Source: Imbricaverruca yamaguchii (taxonomy: Eukaryota; Arthropoda; Thecostraca; Neoverrucidae). Taken from it: a DNA stretch of 64,000 nucleotides. The stretch spans positions 4,249,001 through 4,313,000 of the forward strand of contig JAOTOL010001655.1 of the NCBI GenBank assembly GCA_034440575.1, given 5' to 3'. A program made the position numbers and the translations under genes. A model generated the notes under the pieces. That model was not told the origin of the DNA. It saw only the letters and a list, made by a program, of their open reading frames with translations, and did not search any database. Positions 23,372 to 34,481 of this stretch are shown here, piece after piece. Within the stretch, counting starts at the first letter, position 1, and each line of letters opens with the position of its first letter.

Positions 23372-23430
23372 TGTGGTGGTGGTGGATCGGAGTTTAGGGG
23401 CGCGTCGCCATCTGGGGTCATTCTTCACCG
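23372..23430 (-). mobile_element. Hairpin micro-retroposon, copy 5 (subfamily B)
   Basis: It is flanked by perfect 13-bp repeats CCAGTTAGCTCGG at 23359-23371 and 23431-23443. It has the GGTGGTGGTGGATCGG arm of subfamily B. The 3' side of the outer stem has decayed (CACCG instead of GCGCCC). Confidence 0.8.
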
Positions 23431-23531
23431 CCAGTTAGCTCGGGGTGGGCGTGGGTGGGGGTGCCGTGTGAGAGGGCAGCTGGCCAGCCGCAGTGGAGTG
23501 TCGTCGTCTGTTGTGCGCAGACCCAGCCCAG

Positions 23532-23693
23532 TGGTGGTGGTCACCGGCTGTACGACACGTCGACCGTTGAGTCATGCAGCGTCGCCAATCTCTCACGACG
23601 ATTGGTCGCGGGCGAAGGTTAGCGGCATACGAGACTCGAACCCACAATGTGTCGATCGTGAGACCGGCAACTTGCCCCTAGACCACTCGTCCC
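23532..23693 (-). mobile_element. tRNA-derived SINE, family I, copy 3
   Basis: The modules are the same as in the 4256 copy. Flanks CAGACCCAGCCCAG (23518-23531) and CAGACCGAGCCAG (23694-23706) look like a decayed target-site duplication. Confidence 0.8.
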
Positions 23694-24145
23694 CAGACCG
23701 AGCCAGACAGCACGACTGGACGTGGTGCAAAACACGACGGCCAGTGACGCGAGGTTCCGTCCGGCGGACATGCGGCTCCCCCCCCCCCCTCCTCCTCACA
23801 CTTGGGCTCGCGTCTCAGCGGCTGCAAGATCGGGCGCCTGTGCTCACCCATGCCCCCGATAGCGGCACACATTTTACTGCCTGATGACATGATGACATTA
23901 TTGCGGGGCTCAGGCCGGACCGCCTCCAGACGGGCCTCATGTCGGCCTTATCGTGTCCGCGCGGCTCAAGCAGCACCTCGGCCAGATAGCTGGGACTGAG
24001 ACGATGAGTGTGGAGGGGGAGGGGCAACCTCCACACGGACCGAAATGCCGACGTCACGGCCGGCCTGGGGTCGGATCGGTGACCGGCAGAAACGGCCGGC
24101 AGGCACAGACGCTGGGACCCGAGTCCGGGCCGAGCCGGCCGACCA

Positions 24146-24365
24146 TGACCAGACCAGACCATGACCATGACCATGACCAGACCATGACCAGACCATGACC
24201 AGACCATGACCATGACCATGACCATGACCATGACCATGACCATGACCAGACCATGACCAGACCATGACCAGACCATGACCAGACCATAACCAGACCATAA
24301 CCAGACCATAACCAGACCAGACCAGACCAGACCAGACCAGACCAGACCAGACCAGACCAGACTAG
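24146..24365. repeat. (ATGACC)n and (AGACC)n microsatellite
   Basis: Hexamer ATGACC units alternate with AGACC and then pass into pure 5-bp ACCAG units. Confidence 0.95.
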
Positions 24366-24484
24366 ACCGGAGCCTGGCCGTGCCGGCCAGACGCCCGGTC
24401 AAAAGCCCGGCACTGCACGTAAGCCGGCCGATGCGCTTGCGAGCCCGGCCGGATGTGGCGGCGAACTAGCGTCGGACGGTGCAC

Positions 24485-24735
24485 CTAGGTACTTATGTCT
24501 AGGTCACCTTAGGTCACCTTCGGTCACCTTCGGTCACCTTAGGTCACCTTAGGTCTTTCACCTTAGGTCTTTCACCTTAGGTCTTAGGTCACCTTAGGTC
24601 TTAGGTCACCTTAGGTCTTAGGTCACCTTAGGTCACATTAGGTCATATGTCACCTTAGGTAACCTTAGGTCACCTTAGGTCTTAGGTCACCTTAGGTCTT
24701 AGGTCACCTTAGGACTTGGGTCGTACTTAGGTCAC
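24485..24735. repeat. 10-bp AGGTCACCTT microsatellite
   Basis: AGGTCACCTT units are interspersed with AGGTCTT. The unit contains AGGTCA, a nuclear-receptor half-site word, but the array looks like simple expansion. Confidence 0.9.
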
Positions 24736-25925
24736 CTTGGACTCGCAGAATGCATTGCCAGAGTCGGTCAAGACGTCCGTCAGTGTCGAACGGCCTCCTG
24801 TCCCTAGATGTGCTCAGTGTCCAGTCTTTGGCGACTGTCTGGGCAGGTGCGCATCACATCACCGTGCAGCGCCATACACCCGTGATCCGACACATCCCGC
24901 AATGCAGCAGGAATGCTACACGCACCTGCAACACTTCGTGGGTGATGGATACTGTGTCAATACAATCTTCACAACGCACGCTACACGGAACGAGGGCGTG
25001 GGAGAGTTTCCACTGGGCACGAGTCGTGGCGAAGATCGCCGCCGGCAGTCACGCGCCACCGTAAGCTGCACTCGAACAGTGCCTACGGCAGCACGTTTAA
25101 GTTACTTGTATCAGTGGTTTCCAACTTCAATGTGCGAACATTCGGAGGGCATGCCGATACTAGTGCCACGAGCTGCATACTGCAACAATTGCTCGGCGAA
25201 GCTAAACTGCGCATACAACTGCACACAAACACGCTCGTGAAATGTCTCCAAACTGCTCAACTACGGCAGTACTCGCCGACCTAGAACACTGGCGCCGGGG
25301 AGGGGGGGGGGGCGAATCACAACCGCGGCACGCCACGGCCTGCCAAGTTGGCTGCCACACTATACTCGGGCGACTCACACATGCCAACCGAGCGCATTGA
25401 AACAGTTGAAATTGTAGCTTTCCCATTGACGGGCTATCACAGTTGACCGCTGTGTCGAGTGACACCCAGAGTATGTCGATGGGGGGAGCCGCCCGGCCGG
25501 CCTCGTTCCACCCGGGCCAGCCGGGCCCAGTCGAAACAGCTACATCGATTCCCCGTGAGCGTCCGATACCTCAGATCAGCGCATCAGATACGCTGTTCAC
25601 GCTATCTGGCGGCTGAGGTCCGGGAACGGTGATACAGGTCTTCATGATGACAAAATGGCAATTCGTGTCCTTCGCTTCGTCATACGGATGCTCGTCGTGC
25701 ATACGCGATGATGCAGAACAACTGTAACGAAGTTAGCTTCTAGCAGTATATTCAGCAGAAAGTTAGGCACCCAAGTGATAGCAGAAAGTTAGGCACCCAA
25801 GTATATGTTCGAACTGGTCTGCCGGTACATCCGTCTTCCACATCGCAGCAGCTGGTACGGTGTGCTGAGCTCCTGAGCCAGTGGCTATGTACCGATGGCC
25901 GGCCGACTGCCCCTTGTGACTTCTG
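24736..25925. other. Low-copy DNA, no gene recognised
   Basis: The 167-codon plus-strand frame at 24737-25240 has no domain I can name. A G run lies at about 25295-25311 and a short duplication of GCAGAAAGTTAGGCACCCAAGT at 25756-25803. Confidence 0.4.
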
Positions 25926-26107
25926 CCGGATGTGGCGGGTCACTAGCTCAGTTGGTAGTGCGTCGGACTCATTGCAAGACTGTCGGCTCGAATCTCACAA
26001 CCAACGGCATTACACAGAGTCCACCCGCGATCAATCGGCGTGAAAGGTTGGCGACACGATACGACCTAGCAGTTGAATGGGTCGTAAGAGCCCAAGGTTC
26101 TTCTCCA
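25926..26107 (+). mobile_element. tRNA-derived SINE, family II, copy 1
   Basis: The head reads TAGCTCAGTTGGTAGTGCG (A box) with a GGCTCGAATCTC B box, resembling tRNA-Lys. A core with GGCGTGAAAGGTTGGCGACA follows, then a tail with the perfect stem ACGACC (26061-26066)/GGTCGT (26080-26085), ending AAGGTTCTTCTCC. Flanking duplication is unclear. Confidence 0.75.
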
Positions 26108-26534
26108 TGCGGTGCGGCCGCCCGTCAGTGTGGTGTGGAGCCCCCCCAGCGCTCACCAGCCGCTGGAGAGTTGTCGACGAGGGTAGACCGTCACGCTGCT
26201 CTGATCGGAGTCACCGAGACCACGTGGCCAGCCGAGCAAGCGCCTGGCCGCCGCCCGTTGCCATTCAAACTTCCAAGTAACAATAGGCCAGTTGGCCGCA
26301 ATTATTTCGAACCAAGTACCCACGATCCGGACGAGGTTTCCCTAGACTACCATTCAAGCCACGAGAAGTTCTGAGACCCAACTGGAGCACAACTTCACAA
26401 CACAACTACGCTGCGTCGAGCTTCCTTGAATACATTAATGTGTTGAATAGTTGACCTTGCATCGCTTCGATCGACCTGACCTGCTCACGGGCGCCTCAGA
26501 AGCACCAGTGCAATGGACCGCCAATCCCGCAAAG

Positions 26535-26713
26535 TGAAGAAGAAGCACCTTGGGTTCTTGTACGACCAATCCAACCGCCAGGTTACATAGCGTTGCCAAT
26601 CTCTCACGCCGATTGGTTGCGGACGGACTCGGTAACACCGTCGGTTGTGAGATTTGAACCCACGATCTTCCGATCAAGAGTCCGACGCTCTACCAACCGA
26701 GCTACCTTGGCCA
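26535..26713 (-). mobile_element. tRNA-derived SINE, family II, copy 2
   Basis: On the minus strand the head reads TAGCTCGGTTGGTAGAGCGT, then GACTCTTGATC and GTGGGTTCAAATCTC. It keeps the CTT anticodon position of tRNA-Lys. It is flanked by CCAATCCCGCAAAG (26521-26534) and CCAATCCTGCAAAG (26714-26727), 13 of 14 identical. The tail ends in CTTCTTCTTC-like sequence. Confidence 0.85.
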
Positions 26714-26727
26714 CCAATCCTGCAAAG

Positions 26728-27382
26728 CGTTGACGGATCATGGACGCTAAATGACCTATCCTGGTCGATGAGCCCAAAACACTTAAAAAGCGTTGACGGA
26801 TCGATACCGAGTTTTGAATGCAAGTGTTTCTCCAATTCCATGTATCACTCAGGTGTTCCTCCCATTCCATGTATTCATTAGGTTTTCCGCCCATTCGATG
26901 GGCGGAATTATCATTGAATCCTCAGGTATTCCTCAAATTCGATGGATCCCCGAGGTGTTCCCCAATTCCACGTATCCCTCTGGCGCTGTATTTTCACCAG
27001 TTGACCTCGATCGACTCAAGACTGACCTGACCGAGAGCCACCACGCACGGGAACACCCGGACTCAACTGGATCCAGGGCGCAAGGTGTGAACTCGGCTGC
27101 CTGCGTGCCGCTAAGCCACATCAGTTCCTGGTGCGGTTCAGTGTGCCGTGATCCTGCTGTTGCCGTTGCTGTTGCCGTTGCCGTACGGCTCGCTCACAGA
27201 GCGGCATCGGCTCGCTACTGCACACGCCGGACCGCAGACGTGTTGCAATACAAACAGAACACAGAGAATACACCAGATCCAAACAAACAGTCTATCGCTC
27301 TGGCTCCACAACACCGAAATCAACGAACCGCATGACACAAGACGACCGAATATTAACAGGTAGGTTAATATTTAGTATGTTT
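26728..27382. other. Low-copy DNA with degenerate TTCC-rich units
   Basis: Words such as GGTGTTCC and CAATTCCA recur irregularly at 26818-26980. CGTTGCCGTTGCTG-type hexamers lie at 27154-27184. No gene is recognised. Confidence 0.4.
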
Positions 27383-27387
27383 TATAT

Positions 27388-27463
<76 letters not shown>
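27383..27463. repeat. (TA)n microsatellite
   Basis: A TA dinucleotide run, about 80 bp, with one AA interruption. Confidence 0.98.
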
Positions 27464-27466
<3 letters not shown>

Positions 27467-27984
27467 GAGACAGGAATCACGGAGTTTCCGAAACGTAAAA
27501 GGGTCCTAAATAGGTGAGGGGATCCTTCAGATGTTCGGCCCTGCACCAAATCCTGGTTACCCCCCTGCAGGCACCATGCGCACATCTGGTGCCCGACCAA
27601 GAGCCAGACACAGTAGCTGGCATTGGAAAACACTGAATCGCAGCCAAACAACGCATGCGTAGTTGCCCGCACGCAGCGAAGCACGGCCGCGTGCGGGACG
27701 GCTTCTGGAAGGTCACGCCGTTCGCAACTCCACCCTTTGGGGGGGGCGAACGCGCGGTGTCGGGTTAGTGCTTCAGGGCGCACCGGTCAACACGACACTG
27801 CTGGGGACACTGTGTGCCCGTGGAGGGTGCAGCTCACCACGTGCCAGTTTCGACTCGACAAATGCTTCGGCGGTAACAGGGCCGACAGTCCCTCGACCCG
27901 GTTAACCACCTCCGCTCAACTATGTTCGCTGCATATTTCGCTGCACCAAACGTGCCACATGAGCGTACTTTGCTGTGTAACAGT

Positions 27985-28228
27985 CTCTAGTCCAGTCTAA
28001 TCCAGTCTAGTCCAGTCTAGTCTAGTCTAGTCTAGTCTAGTCCAGTCTAGTCCAGTCTAGTCCAGTCTAGTCCAGTCTAGTCCAGTCTAGTCCAGTCTAG
28101 TCCAGTCTAGTCCAGTCAGTCCAGTCCAGTCTAGTCCAGTCTAGTCCAGTCTAGTCCAGTCTAGTCCAGTCTAGTCCAGTCTAGTCTAGTCTAGTCTAGT
28201 CTAGTCCAGTCTAGTCCAGTCTTGTCTT
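27985..28228. repeat. 5/10-bp AGTCT/AGTCC microsatellite
   Basis: Alternating AGTCT and AGTCC pentamers, often as a 10-bp TAGTCCAGTC unit. Confidence 0.95.
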
Positions 28229-28271
28229 GAACGGCCTGGTCTTGTCTGATGTCATGGTATAACATGCCATA

Positions 28272-28326
28272 GAATGGGCGCTACGTGACCACTCACAGTC
28301 GGTGTGCAATGAAATCAATGACATCG
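28272..28326 (+). mobile_element. Hairpin micro-retroposon, degenerate copy
   Basis: GGGCGCTACGTGACCACTCA (28276 on) followed by CAGTCGGTGTGC matches the reverse complement of the hairpin. AATGAAATCAATGAC follows where sister copies have AAACCAATAACC. Possible flanks are AACATGCCATA (28261-28271) and AACAGCCATA (28327-28336), with one indel. Confidence 0.5.
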
Positions 28327-28687
28327 AACAGCCATACACATAGGCGCTGCCACGGAGGCGGGGCAGAGGGGGTGCTCCTCCTGCATGTCTTAAATCCAAC
28401 AATATGCCTTAAATCCGAGATGTGTGTGTGCAAAATGTGGCAAAAGTCGGGGCAAAAAGCTTGATTTCCCCTCACCTTCACCTCCGGCACAGCCCGGAAA
28501 GTCTAGCGGTGTCGGCAACCGTCTACACGGTGCGCTGCCTGCCGTGGCCGGCGCTCTCACAGCTCTCACACAGCTCACCTGTCGCCGGCGCTATCACAGC
28601 CGGCAAATATCGCCAGCGGCGGTCGCTGGGTGCGGCTGTGGACTCGCCGCAGGGTGCAGAGTGCCGCCTGATATCGCCCGGCCGGCA

Positions 28688-28689
28688 CA

Positions 28690-28724
<35 letters not shown>

Positions 28725-29572
28725 AGACACAGACACAGACACAGACACAGACACAGACACCGACACGACACCGACACCGACACACGACACAGACACCGAC
28801 ACCGACACGACACAGACACAGACACCGACACACACGACACACCGACACAGACACACCGACACAGACACACGACACACCGACACAGACACACCGACACCGA
28901 CACCGACACGACACCGACACAGACACACAACACGACACCGACACGACACAGACACACGACACACAGACAGACACCGACACCGACACCGACACCGACACAC
29001 ACACCGACACCGACACCGACACACCGACACCGACACACACACCGACAACACAGACACAGACACAGACACAGACACGACACCGACACCGACACCGACACAC
29101 GACTACACAGACACACCGACACCGACACAGACAGACACAGACACAGACACCGACACCGACACAGGCACACAACACGCCGACACAGACACAGACACAGACA
29201 CAGACACAGACACGACACAGACACCGACACAGACAGACACCGACAGACACAGACACCGACACAGACACAGACACAGACACAGACACAGACACAGACACAG
29301 ACACCGACACCGACACAGACACAGACACAGACACAGACACCGACACCGACACCGACACGACACAGGCACACAGACACGCCGACAACAACACAGACACAGA
29401 CACAGACACACCGACACACCGACACCGACACACGACACCGACACAGACACAGACACAGACACAGACACACACACACACACAGACACACACACCGACACCG
29501 ACACAGACACAGACACAGACACCGACACAGACACAGACACAGACACCGACACCGACACCGACACCGCTACAT
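28688..29572. repeat. Hexanucleotide ACACCG/ACACAG array
   Basis: About 885 bp of mixed ACACCG and ACACAG units with shorter CACACA stretches. Frames of up to 480 codons through it are low-complexity artefacts. Confidence 0.97.
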
Positions 29573-30933
29573 CAGCTGCACCGCCGCAACAGCCACAGCC
29601 GGCACACGGTGGCCGCCGGCCCGGCCGTCACCAGGTGTCGCGGCATAGCGGCGCACTATCGTGAGCCGCCACACCAGTCAGGGTCACGGCAGTGCAGTCG
29701 AGCACGGCCGGCCGACAGTGCTGGCCGCGGCGCCCAACACAATTCACGACGTTCGCGCACTTGGGGAGATTGCTCCCTCCATAAATATAAGCAAACTATG
29801 CATTTTTTATTCAAATGTCTGCATCCGCTAAAGCCAGACGACTGGGTGAACGTTTCTGGAGGTGACCTCACTTGACCTTGACTAACCCGTTGACCCTAGA
29901 TGACCTGCCCTCAAAATTTTCACGCAACATGCCAGATTTGTTTGGGAAACGGTATGTCAAACTTCGCCGCGCTGCCGCGCGCCGTTCTTTCACTGCTTTT
30001 TCACACGGCTCTTAACCCCGTGCCGGGGCGGGTTAAGAGCCGCCGCCTACCGGGCTGACCGCAGGCGCGCACGCTAGCTCTTCTCATGGCTGTGATGGTC
30101 TTGTTTTGACCTGGCTTCGCCACAATATGTACGCAAATGAGACGGCCGTTACGTGCCCCGTTATTGATCGGGGTTATGAGCAGCAGAACGAAGACAGCTT
30201 GACACGCGATAGTTTCAGCACACGTCTGGACAGACACCGACGTGTGTCTCAACAGTTCGTGTCCCAAACCTCCTTTCATAAAGTCACAATGTCATAAGGT
30301 GTTGAGGCTTAAGAGCCACAGGGGCCATCTGGGTCAAGCCTATCTAGACAGATCCTAAAAAAGTACATGACCACACCTATAGTACATGACCATACCATAC
30401 CCCAATCAATCCATTATCTCAAGTTCCAGGGGAACTTCATATCCCAGCCTATCTAGCACCATTCACCTGATATTGCATAACACACTCAACAATTTGAAAT
30501 ATCATTGTGCTGCCATGGCAAATCTCGTCAGTATCGCATCTCGACACCAGCTACGGCCAGTTGTACTGTGCCCTGTGAATTATCGGCGAGGGAATTTCAG
30601 ATTGTCTAGAGATGGGTGAAACATGACAAGATGAAGGCATATCGAGGTGTGACATGACGCGGACTGTGTGTTGCATAGGGGGAATTGCATATGTTTCAAG
30701 AGCGAGGAATGGTCAGAAAACAGGATCAATTGGAGATGGGTCCAGAAGGCACTTTTGTGTGGCTAAGATATAGCATAACGTGCTGTTATTGTTACAGTGA
30801 AGTACAATAGCATAACACAACAGGTTTATAAATGGCATTGTTTATACGTTCCAGCTACTATTTTATGGTTGGGGTATCTCAATTAGCCGACATGAAATCA
30901 CCAGAACATGAGCAAATTCGCTCCACAATTTGC
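29573..30933. other. Low-copy DNA, no gene recognised
   Basis: Apart from the hairpin at 30006-30042 and a duplication of TACATGACCA at 30363-30392, nothing stands out. Confidence 0.4.
30006..30042. other. Perfect 13-bp stem hairpin bounded by TTAA
   Basis: CGGCTCTTAACCC (30006-30018) pairs perfectly with GGGTTAAGAGCCG (30030-30042) around an 11-nt GC-rich loop. Each arm holds TTAA. Confidence 0.8.
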
Positions 30934-30998
30934 AGACATGGGCGATGTATGACCAACACAGTCGGTGCGCTCCTAAGCCTGAATAACCAACCAACCAA
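30934..30998 (+). mobile_element. Hairpin micro-retroposon, copy 6
   Basis: ATGGGCGATGTATGACCAAC starts the hairpin, and the element ends GAATAACCAACCAACCAA. Flanks ACAATTTGC (30925-30933 and 30999-31007) form a perfect 9-bp repeat. The outer stem has two mismatches. Confidence 0.7.
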
Positions 30999-31007
30999 AC
31001 AATTTGC

Positions 31008-31749
31008 GGGTGTTTGATTGGTGGTATGTCATCATCAGATGACATGGTGAAACATCAAGTCTGGTTAGCATTCCCAAATAGCAAGCTGAAGTCAAATACC
31101 AAGCTTAAGTCATAGACAATTAACTGCAAAAAATAATAACACTGAAGTAGAAAGACACTGGCTGAAATGTCAGCCGACAATCATACATGACGCCGTTCAA
31201 ACAACCGCCAAAGCTACATGGGCAGTCTCTCAGGCGGCTGTAGGAGAAATGGGGTCAACCAGCGGTCAGCCAGCTATGGGGGATGGGAAGAGACCATCGG
31301 GAAGAGGGTGCACCAGACCACCCGTTACCGGCTATCGTGGTCCCTGGAAGGTCACCCGTCAGCAGCGCGTCACCTGCCGGTGTCGTGTCGGTCGGACGGT
31401 GCCAAGCCGAGGCACGTGACGTCAGAGGGGGCGCGCCGGCAGAGCGCTGCGGCGCGGTCCGCGTAGCGCCGCCGCCCGTCCAGCCTACAGTGGTGCAGAG
31501 GGCACAGCGGTGCACCAGCGCGTCCACCTCACCGCCGCCACCTGGCCGCCACGGAGGCCGCCTTCGACCTGCCACGGGACCCGAGCACAAACTGTGCCCT
31601 GATCTGCCGGCGAGGCCAGTGCAGGCCCGGCCACCCGGCCAGCGCACCCGCCGGCTGCACGTCGCTCTCCGCCAGAGCAGGCGGGGACGTGCGCACTAAG
31701 TGCGGCTCATTTCCAGGTCGGAAGATGGAGCAACAGGCGGGAAGGACCA
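31008..31749. other. Unassigned DNA, GC-rich after 31330
   Basis: Open frames of about 130 codons occur on both strands at 31255-31699, as expected in GC-rich sequence. No domain is recognised. Confidence 0.35.
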
Positions 31750-31965
31750 AATTAGCCGAGTGAAACCTGTAGGAACTGGCTCGGACTTGCAGTCTGTTGT
31801 GCCAAGTGTTGTACCGAACTGTTATTCAAAGCTTAAACCTGGTACGCTGGAAGTACAGGGTTCGATTCCCCGCGATGCCCGCCCGTCCTGCCAGGGTGAA
31901 AGGCAGGCGACGCGATGTGGCCTCGGCTGCTGAGCGCGTCATAAAGCAACAATCCAATCCAAGCT
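31750..31965 (+). mobile_element. tRNA-like SINE, family III, copy 1
   Basis: A B-box GGTTCGATTCC lies at 31859-31869. It is followed by a core GTGAAAGGCAGGCGACGCG that resembles the family I and II cores, and a tail ATAAAGCAACAATCCAATCC. The 5' part (AGCCGAGTGAAACCTGTAGG and onward) is shared with 32091-32190. Confidence 0.6.
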
Positions 31966-32090
31966 TAAACAATATAAGCTACGCTAAACTGTTAGGGTCG
32001 TTATGTACGAAGCGTATATTTTGGTACCTCATACTGATAGGTGGACAGATACGACACTCGGAGAGATGTACGCTGTAAGTGAACAGGCTG

Positions 32091-32190
32091 CAATAAGCCG
32101 AGTGAAGCCTGTAGGAACTGGCTTGGACTTGCAGTCTGTTATACCAAGTGTTGTGCCAAACTGTTATACCAAGCTCAAACCTTGTACGCC
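32091..32190 (+). mobile_element. SINE family III, partial copy (5' part)
   Basis: About 95 bp, from AGCCGAGTGAAGCCTGTAGG to AAGCTCAAACC, align with the start of the 31750 copy. The B-box, core and tail are absent. Confidence 0.6.
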
Positions 32191-32567
32191 AACATGGCTT
32201 GATCAGGTTTGCTGGTGTCATTCGAGATTACACCTTTGCAGTACGGCGCGCCGTGCATATTACAAGTGGCCACAACTTGATGGATCGTTCCAGTCCGCAG
32301 CGGAACATATTGTGTAGATTGTCCACCACCTGACGACGCTCATTGTACGATCGTGTAATTTTCATTGTCAGTTGTACCCACTGAAGGTAACAAGGCAGCG
32401 TCTATAATCATCCGCTATTCGCACATATTGAAGGTGACTATGCCGTGCCCGTAATCATCCGCTAGCTGCACCTACATTGTCACGTCTGCGAATATAAAAC
32501 GCAAAACGTGACTTCGTGGTTCTGGCAAGCTTCACTGCACAGCCGACACCAGATTATCGGTAATGGA
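32191..32567. other. Unassigned DNA
   Basis: AATCATCCGCTA occurs twice (about 32407 and 32452). No gene is seen. Confidence 0.4.
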
Positions 32568-33025
32568 GTTGTTGAGATTGTGATGGAGAGATGGTGCGAT
32601 GGTGAGGTGGTGGAATGATGAGATGGTGTAAGGTGGTGAGATGGTGAGATGCCGGGATTGAGACGGTGGGGTGGTAAAATGATGAAATGGTGATATGGTG
32701 ATATGGTGATTTGGTGAGATGGTGAGATGGTGAGGGTGAGACGGCGAGATGGTTGGATGCCGAGATTGAGATGGGGTGGTAAAATGATGAAATGGTGAGA
32801 TGGTGTTGTGGTGATGTGATGACGTTATGAAATTGTGAAATAGTGATATGGTGAGATGGTGAGATGGTGAAATGATTAAATGATGAGGTGAGGTGGTGAG
32901 GTGGTGGTGAGATGGCGAGATGACGTGATTGTGACATGATATGATAGCATGAGATGATGAGATGGTGAGGTGGCGAGGTTGTGAGGTGGTGAGGTGGTGA
33001 TACGTTGAGATGGTGAGATGGTTGA
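32568..33025. repeat. Degenerate (GGTGAGAT)n array
   Basis: Irregular 8-bp GATGGTGA-type units with many substitutions. It reads as Ser/His-rich frames on the minus strand. Confidence 0.9.
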
Positions 33026-33414
33026 GGGCGTGCCATTGAACATTTGGCCACGTGTGGAGTACAGGGTGTGCTGAAGTGAAGGTGCCTTGGAACAACGCAA
33101 GACTTTCCAACAATGTCTGGAAGGGCCCAGGCCAGTACTTCACGCAGCACCTTGCATGCCCTTACACTGAGGGCCAGGTTAAAAAGTACCAAACAATTAG
33201 TGGTGATGATAAATGCAGTGAAGTAATACCTATTTTGTTCTCTATTTCTATGTTGATCAATGTAGTCAAAATGTTTGCTGAGGTAGCTTTATGGAACATA
33301 TTCCCATGACAAGCTGAGCTTGTCGCGTTAGCTCTGACTGCACCAAGCGATCCACTAATTCCAGTTGATCGGCAGAACCGGCCAACGGTCTGGCTTGCGT
33401 CAGTGTACCGGCAC
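33026..33414. other. Spacer without recognised gene
   Basis: Nothing recognised. Confidence 0.4.
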
Positions 33415-34355
33415 AGCCGGCAGTGTGATGCCGAGCCTCCCAGCCGGCAGTAGCCACCCCCCAGGATCCCCCGGCGCTCCGCCTCACCTCCTCCGGTGGA
33501 TGCCGAGCCTCCCAGCCGGCAGTGTGATGCCGAGCCTCCCAGTCGGCAGTGTGATGCCGGGCCTCCCAGTCGGCAGTGTGATGCCGAGCCTCCCAGTCGG
33601 CAGTGTGATGCCGAGCCTCCCAGTCGGCAGTGTGATGCCGAGCCTCCCAGTCGGCAGTGTGATGCCGAGCCTCCCAGTCGGCAGTGTGATGCCGAGCCTC
33701 CCAGCCGGCAGTGTGATGCCGAGCCTCCCAGTCGGCAGTGTGATGCCGAGCCTCCCAGTCGGCAGTGTGATGCCGAGCCTCCCAGTCGGCAGTGTGATGC
33801 CGAGCCTCCCAGTCGGCAGTGTGATGCCGAGCCTCCCAGCCGGCAGTGTGATGCCGAGCCTCCCAGTCGGCAGTGTGATGCCGAGCCTCCCAGTCGGCAG
33901 TGTGATGCCGAGCCTCCCAGTCGGCAGTGTGATGCCGAGCCTCCCAGCCGGCAGTGTGATGCCGAGCCTCCCAGTCGGCAGTGTGATGCCGAGCCTCCCA
34001 GTCGCAGTAGTTGATGCCGAGCCTCCCAGTCGGCAGTGTGATGCCGAGCCTCCCAGCCGGCAGTGTGGTGCCGAGCCTCCCAGTCGGCAGTGTGATGCCG
34101 AGCCTCCCAGTCGGCAGTGTGATGCCGAGCCTCCCAGTCGGCAGTGTGATGCCGAGCCTCCCAGTCGGCAGTGTGATGCCGAGCCTCCCAGCCGGCAGTG
34201 TGATGCCGAGCCTCCCAGTCGGCAGTGTGATGCCGAGCCTCCCAGCCGGCAGTGTGATGCCGAGCCTCCCAGTCGGCAGTGTGATGCCGAGCCTCCCAGT
34301 CGGCAGTGTGATGCCGAGCCTCCCAGTCGGCAGTGTGATGCCGGGCCTCCCAGTC
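33415..34355. repeat. 27-bp minisatellite, about 34 copies
   Basis: Units contain CCTCCCAGTCGGCAGTGTGA followed by TGCCGAG. C/T exchange in CAGC/CAGT is the main variation. A non-repeat spacer of about 50 bp interrupts it near 33456-33505. Nine-residue frames (such as PSLPVGSVM) run on both strands because 27 is divisible by three. One disrupted unit at 34004-34017 breaks them. Confidence 0.97.
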
Positions 34356-34481
34356 GGGGCCGTACGCAGCGCCGACACCGACCCGAGTCCCCGTCTTGCT
34401 CGACACAGGCGAGATCAATGCAGGCCGGCGCTCTGACAAGCTGAGCTGTCTAGGCAGTACGGTGTAACTGGCACCTGTGCT

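Noticed and set aside
28422..29875. Frames of 300-480 codons made of TDTDT, HRHRH or VSVSV
   Set aside because: Simple translation of the ACACCG/ACACAG hexanucleotide array.
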